Source of the DNA: Oscillospiraceae bacterium
GTDB lineage: Bacteria; Bacillota_A; Clostridia; Oscillospirales; Oscillospiraceae
Assembly: GCA_017545325.1 (NCBI GenBank)
Contig: JAFWOX010000085.1
Span: 1 to 18,396, forward strand
Direction of reading: 5' to 3'
DNA length: 18,396 nt
The notes beneath the pieces are model-generated. The model was given only the letters and a program-made list of their open reading frames with translations. It was not told the origin of the DNA and searched no databases. Shown one piece after another: positions 6,144-13,279 of this stretch. Numbering within the stretch: position 1 is the first letter of the stretch; each line of letters begins with the position of its first letter. Position numbers and translations under genes: made by a program.

Positions 6144-6649
6144 AGGCGCTGGGCGCGCTGCTGGTGGTGAGCTGCTGCACCCTGCTGGGCCTGGTGACGG
6201 TGGGCCGCTCCAACCAGAGACTCCGGTCCCTGGGCAGCCTGCTGGGGGCCCTGGATCAGATGAAGGCGGAGCTGGAGGACCTGCTCCCTCCCCTGCCGGA
6301 CCTGCTGGGAAGCCTGCGGCTCCGGGGGGAGCAGCCCGCCGCCGAGTTTTTCTCCCAGGTGATCTGGCTGACGGAGAAAAAGCATCTCCCCTTCCGGGAT
6401 GCATGGGAGCGGGCAGCCGGGGAAACGGAAGCCCTCTGCCTGCGTCCGGAGGAGACCAGGGCCCTGTCCGCCCTGGGGGAGGTGCTGGGCCGCTTCGATG
6501 CGGAGACCCAGTGCGCGGCCGTGGAGCGGGCGCGGCAAAGGCTGGCGCTCTTCCGGGAGCTGGAGGAAAAGGACCGGGCGCGGAAGAACCGGCTCAGCGC
6601 CGCTCTGGGCGCCGGCGCTGGGATCACCCTGGCCATACTGCTGCTTTGA
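6137..6649 (+). CDS. spoIIIAB: Stage III sporulation protein AB
   Basis: This 170-residue membrane protein has an N-terminal helix (about 3-20), a soluble all-helical middle, and a C-terminal hydrophobic segment (about 155-170, AGAGITLAILLL). SpoIIIAB resembles GspF-like platform proteins and is expected to dock the SpoIIIAA ATPase at the mother-cell side of the engulfing membrane. Family hallmarks visible here are the helix-rich core with LGRFDAETQ and the basic end before the last helix. Length agrees with the family (~170). ATG at 6137 overlaps the spoIIIAA stop, and spoIIIAC follows after 9 nt. Confidence 0.93.
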   Translation: MVKALGALLVVSCCTLLGLVTVGRSNQRLRSLGSLLGALDQMKAELEDLLPPLPDLLGSLRLRGEQPAAEFFSQVIWLTEKKHLPFRDAWERAAGETEALCLRPEETRALSALGEVLGRFDAETQCAAVERARQRLALFRELEEKDRARKNRLSAALGAGAGITLAILLL

Positions 6650-6658
6650 GGATATGCA

Positions 6659-6853
6659 ATGGATATCGACCTGATTTTCAAGATCGCGGCGGTGGGGATC
6701 ATCGTCACGGTGCTGAACCTGCTCCTCACCCGCTCCGGACGGGACGAGCAGGCGCTGATGGTGACCATCGCGGGACTGATCACGGTCCTCCTGCTGCTGG
6801 TCCGGGAGATCAGTGCTCTCTTTGACCTGATCCGGACCCTCTTCGGCTTCTGA
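6659..6853 (+). CDS. spoIIIAC: Stage III sporulation protein AC
   Basis: This 64-residue protein has two membrane helices (about 4-24 and 33-50) joined by a short charged loop with SGRDEQALMV, a recognisable SpoIIIAC signature. It is a small inner-membrane component of the sporulation channel. TGAGGA at 6647-6652 lies 6 nt before ATG. spoIIIAD starts 2 nt after the stop. Length matches the family (~65-68 residues). Confidence 0.93.
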   Translation: MDIDLIFKIAAVGIIVTVLNLLLTRSGRDEQALMVTIAGLITVLLLLVREISALFDLIRTLFGF

Positions 6854-6855
6854 CG

Positions 6856-7242
6856 GTGGAGCTGGTATGGAAGGCCGCCGCCCTGGCCGTCGCCGCCGCT
6901 TTGCTGGGCCTTCTCCTGCAGAAGGCAGAGCCGGCCCATACCCTTCTCCTGGGTCTGGCCGCCGCCGGGGCGGTCCTGACCCTGACCCTGGGTCTTTTCC
7001 GGGAGCTGCGGGATACCTTCGGGGACCTGTGCCGGGAGGCGGGGATCGGCGCGGCCCTCACCCTGCCCGTGCTGAAGAGCCTGGGGATCACCGTGGTGGG
7101 CCGCAGCTCCGCGGAGCTCTGCCGGGATGCGGGCCAGTCCGCCGCCGCCTCCGCCCTGGAGACCTGCACGGCCGCCGCCGCCCTGTATGCCGCGCTGCCC
7201 CTGGTGAAGCTGGCGGCCTCCCTGCTGGCGCCCGGGTCATGA
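6856..7242 (+). CDS. spoIIIAD: Stage III sporulation protein AD
   Basis: This 128-residue membrane protein has about four hydrophobic helices, starting VELVWKAAALAVAAALLGLL with the family-typical QKAEPAHTLLL junction and the later TLPVLKSLGITVVGRSSAELCRDAGQSA block. It belongs with SpoIIIAC and SpoIIIAE to the membrane core of the sporulation channel. The start is GTG, 2 nt after spoIIIAC, without a strong separate ribosome site, so translation is probably coupled. Its TGA overlaps the spoIIIAE ATG (ATGA). Confidence 0.93.
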   Translation: MELVWKAAALAVAAALLGLLLQKAEPAHTLLLGLAAAGAVLTLTLGLFRELRDTFGDLCREAGIGAALTLPVLKSLGITVVGRSSAELCRDAGQSAAASALETCTAAAALYAALPLVKLAASLLAPGS

Positions 7243-8327
7243 GGCGGCTGCTGCTCCTGCTTCTGCCCCTGGCGCTTCTGCTGGCCGTCCCCGTCCGGGG
7301 CGAGGGGGAACGGGAGGCCCTGGAGGAGGCGCTGGGGGTCGGATCGGTGGAGGAGGCCGCCGCCGCCCTGGAGGACGCCGACCCGGGCAGTCTGGAGGAT
7401 TTCGACCCCACCGGCGCCCTGCCGGAAATGCTTTCCCGCGTCCCCGCCGGAGGGCTGGTGCGGGAGGCCGTCCGGGAGGCCGCAGGGGTCCTGCTCATCC
7501 TCCTGTGCTGCGCGGGGGTGGACAGCGTCTTTTCCCTCACGGAAAGCCAGCTCAGCGCCCTGAATCTGGCGGGGGCCGCCGCCGTCAGCCTCCTTCTGGC
7601 CGGACGGCAGGAGAGCCTGATCAGCCAGGGCTTTTCCGCTGTCACCAAGGCGCTGGATTTCGGCAACGTGCTTCTGCCGGTGCTCACCGCCTCCGCCGCC
7701 GCCGCGGGACAGGCCGTATCGGCGGGAGCAAGGTACGCTGCGGCAGCCCTGTTCCTGAACGTCCTGCTGAACGCCCTGCAGCTTCTGGCGGCTCCGGTGA
7801 TCCGGCTGTACTTCGCCGCCTCGGCGGTGGAGGCGGCCTCCGGCAGCGGGGCCGTGACCGCCGGGGTAAACTTCCTTCGCTGGCTGGTGGGCGCGCTGCT
7901 CACCTGCCTGATGCTGGCCTTTACCCTGTATATCAGCCTGACCTCCCTGGCGGCGGGCTCTGCGGACGCTGCGGTGCTGAAATCCGTGAAAACCGCGGTG
8001 AGCGCCGCTATCCCGGTGGTGGGGGGCATCGCGGCGGATGCGGCGGGCTCCATCCTGGCGGCGGCGGGGGCCATCCGGGCCGGGCTGGGCGCTTACGGGA
8101 TCGCTGCCGTACTGGGTCTGCTGCTTCCCCCCTTCCTCCGGGCGGGGGCGGGATTCCTGATCTACCGGGCAGCCGCCGCCCTCACCGCCGATCTGGCCCC
8201 GGGCCGTCTTTCCCTTCTGGCCCGGCGCTGCTCGGATACCCTGGGGCTGCTGCTGGGCTGCCTGGGTGCCTGCGGGCTCATGCTGTTTTTCTCGATTTAC
8301 GCCATGATGGGAGTGTGGAGCGGATGA
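7239..8327 (+). CDS. spoIIIAE: Stage III sporulation protein AE
   Basis: This 362-residue polytopic membrane protein has a clear signal-like N-terminus (MRRLLLLLLPLALLLAVPVR), an acidic ~70-residue external segment, and then 7-8 membrane helices. SpoIIIAE is the large permease-like part of the SpoIIIA complex in the outer forespore (mother-cell) membrane. Visible family features include LDFGNVLLPVLTA and SLTSLAAGSADAAVLKSVKTA. It is slightly shorter than the ~400-residue Bacillus protein. Both ends overlap neighbours by ATGA, the mark of coupled translation. Confidence 0.94.
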   Translation: MRRLLLLLLPLALLLAVPVRGEGEREALEEALGVGSVEEAAAALEDADPGSLEDFDPTGALPEMLSRVPAGGLVREAVREAAGVLLILLCCAGVDSVFSLTESQLSALNLAGAAAVSLLLAGRQESLISQGFSAVTKALDFGNVLLPVLTASAAAAGQAVSAGARYAAAALFLNVLLNALQLLAAPVIRLYFAASAVEAASGSGAVTAGVNFLRWLVGALLTCLMLAFTLYISLTSLAAGSADAAVLKSVKTAVSAAIPVVGGIAADAAGSILAAAGAIRAGLGAYGIAAVLGLLLPPFLRAGAGFLIYRAAAALTADLAPGRLSLLARRCSDTLGLLLGCLGACGLMLFFSIYAMMGVWSG

Positions 8328-8824
8328 CCGAAGGGTTGGAAAGCTGGGTGCGGGCGCTGGCCGCGGCGGGCCTCTTCACCGGCGCGGTGCTCACCCTGGC
8401 CCCCGGGGGCCGGTCCGGGAAGGTCCTGCGCCTGGTCTGCGGGCTGCTGCTCCTGGCGGTGCTCCTCTCCCCCCTGGGGCGGCTGGATTACGACGCCTAC
8501 GCGGAGGAGCTGAGCCGCCGGCGGCTCCAGGGGCTGGATCTCAGCGCCAAGGGGGAAACGGAAGCCCTGCATCTGCTGGGAAGCGTCATACGGAAGCGGA
8601 CCGAGGCGTATATATTGGATCAGGCGGCCTCCCTGGGGATCCGGGCCCAGGAGGTCAGCGTGACCCTGGCCGCCGGGGAGGAGGTCCCCTACCCCTGGAG
8701 CGCCGAGGTATGGCTGGAGGGGGATGCGGACGGAAAACAGGCTCTGGGCGCGATCCTGGAGGGAGAGCTGGGGATCCCGCCCCGGAGGCAGATCTGGCAT
8801 GTGGATCACCGGGATGAAAACTGA
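8324..8824 (+). CDS. spoIIIAF: Stage III sporulation protein AF
   Basis: This 166-residue protein has two N-terminal membrane helices (about 8-25 and 32-50; SPLGRLDYD ends the second) and a soluble C-terminal domain (~85-166) of the ring-building type seen in SpoIIIAF and SpoIIIAG. The soluble domain faces the intermembrane space between mother cell and forespore. The ATG overlaps the spoIIIAE stop, with GGGAG 10 nt upstream. Sequence in this family is poorly conserved; position and topology carry much of the assignment. Confidence 0.88.
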   Translation: MTEGLESWVRALAAAGLFTGAVLTLAPGGRSGKVLRLVCGLLLLAVLLSPLGRLDYDAYAEELSRRRLQGLDLSAKGETEALHLLGSVIRKRTEAYILDQAASLGIRAQEVSVTLAAGEEVPYPWSAEVWLEGDADGKQALGAILEGELGIPPRRQIWHVDHRDEN

Positions 8825-9308
8825 CTCCGCCGGCCTCCTCCGCTCCCTTGCCGGGAAGAAGGGACTGATCCTGGGCGCCCTGGCCCTGGGGGTGCTGCTC
8901 CTGCTTCTCCCCCGGGGAGCCGGAAAGGGAGAGGGTCCGGCAGCCACGGAGCCGCCCTTTACCCTGGAGGCGGAGGAGGCTAGGATCGCCAAGGCCCTGA
9001 GCCGGATCGCCGGAGCCGGCCAGGCGACGGTGGTCCTCACCCTGGATACGGGCCTGCAGCGGGAATTCGCCCGGAACACGGAGGACAGCCGCCAGAGCGG
9101 CGGCGGGGACAGCCGGGTGCAGTCCAAAAGCGAGGTGGCCCGGGACCAGGATGAGGCGCTCACGGTGCAGTACGCCTATCCCCGTTACCGGGGCGCCCTA
9201 GTCATCGTCCAGGGGGACGGCAGCGGACTGAAGCTGGAGATAACCCAGGCGGTATCCGCCCTGACGGGACTGGGCGCCGACCGGATCACCGTGGTCCGGG
9301 GCGGATAG
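8799..9308 (+). CDS. spoIIIAG: Stage III sporulation protein AG
   Basis: This ~169-residue protein has one N-terminal membrane helix and an intermembrane ring-building domain with the family signature AKALSRIAGAGQATVVLTLDTG, then YPRYRGALVIVQGDG and a final ALTGLGADRITVV. SpoIIIAG forms a large ring in the channel between mother cell and forespore. Two starts are possible: ATG 8799, 10 nt after GGAGG (8784-8788), and ATG 8814 (MKTDSAGLL), which looks more family-like but has no clear ribosome site. Either overlaps spoIIIAF. A 50-nt gap follows before spoIIIAH. Confidence 0.92.
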   Translation: MWITGMKTDSAGLLRSLAGKKGLILGALALGVLLLLLPRGAGKGEGPAATEPPFTLEAEEARIAKALSRIAGAGQATVVLTLDTGLQREFARNTEDSRQSGGGDSRVQSKSEVARDQDEALTVQYAYPRYRGALVIVQGDGSGLKLEITQAVSALTGLGADRITVVRGG

Positions 9309-9361
9309 GCCCGGACCGGGAAATCATTGCAGCCGCCCCAACGGGCGGGATGGAGGGAGAC

Positions 9362-9928
9362 ATGAAAATTCTCAGAAGAAACGCGATCATCATTGCGGTC
9401 ATCCTGTTCGTCTGCGCCGCAGTCTACCTGAACTGGGCCTATAACCGGCAGGAGGCGGAGCTGGGGGACGACGCCGCCGTCCTGGCTGACGCGGGCGATG
9501 GGCTGTGGTACGAGACGCCGACGGCTCCGGCGGCGGCGCCCGCCCCGGCGGCAGCGGGCCTGGGATCAGAGGTGGCGGACTATTTCACCTCCGCCCGGCT
9601 CAACCGCCAGAAGGCGCGGGACAGCGCCATCTCCACCCTGCGGGAGGCGGCGGAGACGGAGAGCGCCTCCCAGGAGGCGGTGGATGAAGCCCTGGGGGCC
9701 ATCACCGCCATGGCGGGGTACACGGTCTCCGAGGCGGAGATCGAGGCTCTCATCACCGCCAAGGGCTTCCAGGACTGCATCGTGTTCCTCAGCGCGGACT
9801 CCGTGATCGTCGCCGTTCCCGCACCGGCGGAGGGGCTGGGAGACAGCGCCGTGAGCCGGATCACGGACATCGTGCTCCAGGAGACGAATCTGCATACAGA
9901 GCAAATCAAAATAATCGGGGTGAAATAG
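9362..9928 (+). CDS. spoIIIAH: Stage III sporulation protein AH
   Basis: This 188-residue protein has one membrane helix (about 8-26), an Ala/Pro-rich linker (residues 52-66) and a C-terminal ring-building domain starting DYFTSARLNRQKARDSAIS and ending HTEQIKIIGVK. It is the mother-cell partner that binds forespore SpoIIQ (or its clostridial substitute) across the engulfment space. GGAGGG at 9352-9357 selects ATG 9362 over the in-frame ATG 9350, which would remove the site from its leader. It is the last spoIIIA gene; T-rich sequence follows without a clear hairpin. Confidence 0.94.
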   Translation: MKILRRNAIIIAVILFVCAAVYLNWAYNRQEAELGDDAAVLADAGDGLWYETPTAPAAAPAPAAAGLGSEVADYFTSARLNRQKARDSAISTLREAAETESASQEAVDEALGAITAMAGYTVSEAEIEALITAKGFQDCIVFLSADSVIVAVPAPAEGLGDSAVSRITDIVLQETNLHTEQIKIIGVK

Positions 9929-9952
9929 CTTCCTTTTTTCCCTTTTCTGTGC

Positions 9953-9968
9953 TATACTGGGCTATACT
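9953..9968 (+). promoter_or_regulatory. Tandem -10-like hexamers before the Asp23 gene
   Basis: GCTATACT occurs twice with a 10-nt period, giving TATACT at 9953-9958 and 9963-9968. They lie 40-55 nt before the asp23-like ATG in a T-rich segment. No good -35 box is visible, so promoter activity is a guess from the -10 matches and the gap after the sporulation operon. Confidence 0.35.
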
Positions 9969-10007
9969 ACTCAGGTGAGGAATAACCCATCGCAACAGGA
10001 GGGCATC

Positions 10008-10388
10008 ATGGCGGACGGCAAAGAATATATCAGCAGGACGGGAGAGGACGGCAGCCTCAATATCTCCGAGGATGTGATCAGCATCATCGCCCTGGAGGCC
10101 ATGCGGGAGGTCGAGGGCTTCGGCAGCATCTCCAATCCCCTGAGCAAGGATCTGGCGGAGCTCATCGGAAAGAAGACCGCGGCAAGGGGCGTAAATGTCC
10201 TGCCGGAGGAGGACGGCGTCAGCGTTGACGTATTCATCTCCGTCAAATACAACTACTCCGTGGTCCAGGTCTCCCAGGCCATCCAGGAGGCCATCCGGAA
10301 CTCCGTAGAGGATATGACCGGCATCCCGGTGAAGGCCGTCAACGTCCACGTGGGCGGCATCGCCTTCGAAAAAAGCAAGCAGGCATAA
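10008..10388 (+). CDS. Asp23/Gls24 family envelope stress response protein
   Basis: This 126-residue soluble protein covers the Asp23/Gls24 domain (residues ~10-120): LNISEDVISIIALEAMREVEG, GVNVLPEEDGVSVDVFISVKY, and the final VEDMTGIPVKAVNVHVGGIAF. This is the YqhY/YloU type found before nusB in many Firmicutes. It is linked to envelope or fatty-acid balance, but its biochemical activity is not settled. AGGAGGG at 9997-10003 sets ATG 10008. A hairpin with a T-tract separates it from nusB. Confidence 0.92.
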   Translation: MADGKEYISRTGEDGSLNISEDVISIIALEAMREVEGFGSISNPLSKDLAELIGKKTAARGVNVLPEEDGVSVDVFISVKYNYSVVQVSQAIQEAIRNSVEDMTGIPVKAVNVHVGGIAFEKSKQA

Positions 10389-10397
10389 GGGAAACTG

Positions 10398-10438
10398 GGC
10401 GGCGCTCATCCGGCTCATGCCGGGGAGCGCGGCCTTTT
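10398..10438 (+). terminator. Terminator or attenuator hairpin between asp23-like gene and nusB
   Basis: A stem of about 14 bp forms from GGC (10398-10400), GCGCTC (10402-10407) and CCGGC (10410-10414), pairing with GCCGG (10419-10423), GAGCGC (10425-10430) and GCC (10432-10434). The loop is TCAT, and TTTT (10435-10438) follows. It would end or reduce transcription before nusB. Confidence 0.5.
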
Positions 10439-10464
10439 CCTGTTCTGCAGAGGCGGAGAGAACG

Positions 10465-10914
10465 ATGAAAAGAACAACCGCAAGAGAGATCGCCATGCAC
10501 CTTTCCTATGCTTCGGTGATGAATACCCTGCCGGCGGAGGAGCAGCTGGATCTTCTTCTGGATCCGGAGCATTTCGCCGCTCTGGGGGAGGAGGACGAGG
10601 CTTACGCCGAATACCCGGATCCCCGGCAAGAGGACTATATCCGCCGGGTGGCCGCCGGCGTTGCCGAGCATGGGCCGGAGCTGGACGCCTATATACAGAA
10701 GTACGCCAAGAACTGGAAATTTGAGCGCATCTCCCGGGTATGCGCCGCCATCCTGCGCATTGCCATGTACGAGATCCTCTATCTGCCGGAGGTCCCCTAC
10801 AAGGCGGCGGCAAACGAGGCGGTGAACCTCACCAAGCTGTATGAGAACAGCGCGGCCGCTTCCTTCGTCAACGGCATTCTCGCCTCCTTCATCCGGGAGG
10901 AGAAGCGGGAATGA
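10465..10914 (+). CDS. nusB: Transcription antitermination factor NusB
   Basis: This 149-residue all-helical RNA-binding protein works with NusE (S10) on boxA in rRNA antitermination. The N-terminus MKRTTAREIAMHLSYA has the Arg-rich NusB opening, and the C-terminal block RISRVCAAILRIAMYEILYL, PYKAAANEAVNLTKLY and SFVNGILASF is diagnostic. A ~20-residue acidic insertion (GEEDEAYAEYPDP) sits between the two halves. GGAG at 10455-10458 is 6 nt before ATG. The stop overlaps xseA (ATGA). Confidence 0.95.
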   Translation: MKRTTAREIAMHLSYASVMNTLPAEEQLDLLLDPEHFAALGEEDEAYAEYPDPRQEDYIRRVAAGVAEHGPELDAYIQKYAKNWKFERISRVCAAILRIAMYEILYLPEVPYKAAANEAVNLTKLYENSAAASFVNGILASFIREEKRE

Positions 10915-12149
10915 ACGGCACGGTCTATTCTGTCGGGGAGGTCGCCGGGATCCTGCGGGAGCTGCTGGAGGGGGACAGGCGGCTCAACCCCATCTATGTG
11001 CGGGGGGAGATCTCCAATTATCGGCCCGCCTCCTCGGGTCACCACTATTTCACCCTGAAAGACGGGGATGCGGCGCTGAAGGCGGTCATGTTCCGCCGGG
11101 AGGCGTCGCGGCTTCGTTTCCGGCCGGAAAACGGCATGAAGGTCATCGTCCTGGGGCGCATTTCCCTGTACCCGGCGGACGGCGCGGTGCAGCTCTACGC
11201 CGCCGAGCTGAGTCCGGACGGGATCGGTGACCTCCACATCGCCTATGAGCAGCTGAAGGCCAGGCTCCAGGCGGAGGGACTTTTCGACCGGAGCCGGAAG
11301 CGGCCGCTTCCCCCCTTTCCCCGGCGGATCGCCGTGGTCACCTCCGGCACCGGCGCCGCGGTGCGGGATATTATCCGGGTGGCTACCGCCCGGTATCCCC
11401 TGGCCAAGCTCATGATCCTCCCCGTCCGGGTGCAGGGGGTGGAGGCGCCGCCGGAGATCGTCTCCGCCATCCGCTTCGCCAACCGGCATCGCCTGGCGGA
11501 TGTGATCATCGCCGGCCGGGGCGGCGGTTCCATCGAAGACCTTTGGGCCTTTAACGATGAACGGGTAGCCCGGGCCATCTACGCTTCCGAGATCCCGGTG
11601 ATCTCCGCCGTAGGCCATGAGCCGGATTTTACCATTGCGGATTTCGTGGCGGACGTGCGGGCCGCCACCCCCTCCAACGCGGCGGAGCTCGCGGTGCCGG
11701 ACCGGACGAAGCTGACGGAAATGATCGCCGCGCTGGATAAGCGCCTCTCCGCCGCCATGACCGCCCGGCTGGAGGCGGACAAGCTGCATCTGCGGCGGCT
11801 GCAGGAGCGCCGGGTCCTGCAGGATCCCGGCGTATATCTGGATGAACGGCGCGTCGCCCTGGACCACATGACGGAGCGGCTGGCCTCCTCCATGCAGAGC
11901 CTGATCTCCAGGCGGCGGGGGACCTTCTCCGCCCGGGCCGCTGCGCTGGACGCCATGAGCCCCCTGAAGGTCCTGGCCCGGGGCTACGCCATCGCCAGCC
12001 GGGAGGACGGCAGGCTGGTGCGCAGCCGGAGGGAAGTCAGTCCCGGGGAGCTTCTGCTCCTTCGGGTATCCGACGGGAGCATCCCCTGCACGGTGCTGGA
12101 GTCGGAGGGAAAGGAGGAGACGGATGGAAGAGAAAAAGCTGAGCTTTGA
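10911..12149 (+). CDS. xseA: Exodeoxyribonuclease VII large subunit
   Basis: This 412-residue catalytic subunit of exonuclease VII degrades single-stranded DNA. It has an N-terminal OB-fold (about 1-100; GEISNYRPASSGHHYFTLKD), the nuclease core (~125-320) with VVTSGTGAAVRDI, GRGGGSIEDLWAFNDE and SAVGHEPDFTIADFVADVRA, then a coiled-coil and a C-terminal VLARGYAIA segment. All the expected core motifs are present. It overlaps nusB by 4 nt and xseB by 26 nt. folD, which often separates nusB from xseA, is missing here. Confidence 0.96.
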   Translation: MNGTVYSVGEVAGILRELLEGDRRLNPIYVRGEISNYRPASSGHHYFTLKDGDAALKAVMFRREASRLRFRPENGMKVIVLGRISLYPADGAVQLYAAELSPDGIGDLHIAYEQLKARLQAEGLFDRSRKRPLPPFPRRIAVVTSGTGAAVRDIIRVATARYPLAKLMILPVRVQGVEAPPEIVSAIRFANRHRLADVIIAGRGGGSIEDLWAFNDERVARAIYASEIPVISAVGHEPDFTIADFVADVRAATPSNAAELAVPDRTKLTEMIAALDKRLSAAMTARLEADKLHLRRLQERRVLQDPGVYLDERRVALDHMTERLASSMQSLISRRRGTFSARAAALDAMSPLKVLARGYAIASREDGRLVRSRREVSPGELLLLRVSDGSIPCTVLESEGKEETDGREKAEL

Positions 12150-12360
12150 GGAATCCATGCAGCGGCTGGAGCAGATCGTCCGGCTGCTGGAGAAGGGGGA
12201 TGCTCCCCTGGAGGACGCCATGAAGCTGTTTGAGGAAGGCACCGGCCTTGCCGTCCGCTGCCAGGAAATGCTGGAGCAGGCGGAGAAGCAGGTGGTCCGG
12301 CTCGCCAAGGGGCCGGATGGGCAGCCTGTGGAAACGGAGTTCGCGGATGCAGCCGAATGA
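12124..12360 (+). CDS. xseB: Exodeoxyribonuclease VII small subunit
   Basis: This 78-residue helical hairpin protein has the family opening LSFEESMQRLEQIVRLLEKG, then PLEDAMKLFEEGTGLAVRCQ and LEQAEKQV. It binds the coiled-coil of XseA, several copies per large subunit. The ATG lies inside the xseA 3' end, so the two are coupled. Its own end overlaps ispA by 14 nt. Confidence 0.95.
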   Translation: MEEKKLSFEESMQRLEQIVRLLEKGDAPLEDAMKLFEEGTGLAVRCQEMLEQAEKQVVRLAKGPDGQPVETEFADAAE

Positions 12361-13219
12361 GCTGCGCCTCCGGGCGCTGCGGGATAAGGTGGAAGCCCGG
12401 CTGGAAGCCCTCCTCCCGGCGGACTCCGGCCTGGGGGAGGCCATGCGGTACAGCCTCCTGGCGGGGGGCAAACGGCTGCGGCCTGTTTTGGCCCTGGAAT
12501 TCTGCCGGGTCTGCGGCGGGGAGCCGGAGGCCATGCTGGACGCCGCCTGCGGACTGGAGATGCTCCACACCTATTCCCTCATCCATGACGACCTGCCCTG
12601 TATGGATAACGATGATCTGCGCCGGGGCAAGCCCACGAACCACAAGGTCTTCGGGGAATGGCAGGCCCTCCTGGCGGGGGACGCCCTCCAGGCGGAGGCC
12701 TTCCGGGCGATCCTCTCCTGCTCCGGTCTGCCGGACCGGGCGCGGGCCGAAGCCGCCGCCGTTCTGGCGGAGGCGGCGGGGATCTCCGGCATCTGCGGAG
12801 GACAGTATCTGGATCTGGCGGGAGAGGGCCGCAGGCTGGGGGAGGCGGAGATCCGGGAGATGTACGCCCGGAAAACCGGCGCCCTGTTCCGGGCCGCCTG
12901 CCGGATGGGCTGCTGCGCCGCCTCCGCGCCGGCGGAAAAGCTGGCGGCGGCGGGGACCTATGGAGACGCCCTGGGCCTGAGCTTCCAGCTGCGGGATGAT
13001 CTGCTGGACCTGGAAAGCACGGAGGAGGCGCTGGGGAAGCCCATCGGCTCCGACGACCGGAACGAAAAATCCACCCTGGTCTCCTGTCTCGGCCGGGAGG
13101 CGGCGGAAGCGCTGCTTCTCTCCTCCAGCCGGGAAGCGGAGACTGTTCTGGAGCGGGACTTCGATGGGGATCCCTTCCTCCTCTGGCTCACCCGCTCCCT
13201 GACAACGCGAAAAAACTGA
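12347..13219 (+). CDS. ispA: Polyprenyl (farnesyl) diphosphate synthase
   Basis: This 290-residue trans-prenyltransferase most likely makes farnesyl diphosphate from IPP and DMAPP. The first Asp-rich motif is DDLPCMDND (81-89, the bacterial DDx4D form) and the second is DDLLD (217-221). GGKRLRP (40-46), GDALQAEAF and the IPP-contact segment FQLRDDLL are present. The neighbours nusB-xseA-xseB are the usual context of ispA. GGAG at 12336-12339 lies 7 nt before the ATG, which is inside xseB. Geranylgeranyl products are possible, because chain length was not modelled. The next isoprenoid gene, dxs, is not adjacent. Confidence 0.94.
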   Translation: MQPNELRLRALRDKVEARLEALLPADSGLGEAMRYSLLAGGKRLRPVLALEFCRVCGGEPEAMLDAACGLEMLHTYSLIHDDLPCMDNDDLRRGKPTNHKVFGEWQALLAGDALQAEAFRAILSCSGLPDRARAEAAAVLAEAAGISGICGGQYLDLAGEGRRLGEAEIREMYARKTGALFRAACRMGCCAASAPAEKLAAAGTYGDALGLSFQLRDDLLDLESTEEALGKPIGSDDRNEKSTLVSCLGREAAEALLLSSSREAETVLERDFDGDPFLLWLTRSLTTRKN

Positions 13220-13232
13220 GTGAAATGAAACG

Positions 13233-13261
13233 GGCAGCGCGGGCATGACGCCTGCGCTGCC
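13233..13261. terminator. Bidirectional terminator between ispA and the M32 gene
   Basis: GGCAGCGC (13233-13240) pairs with GCGCTGCC (13254-13261), extended inward by GGC/GCC with one mismatch and a short loop. It lies between two convergent genes (stops at 13219 and 13280). The T-tracts are weak on both sides (TTGTCT on plus, CGTTTC on minus). Confidence 0.6.
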
Positions 13262-13279
13262 TTGTCTATTCTCATTTCT

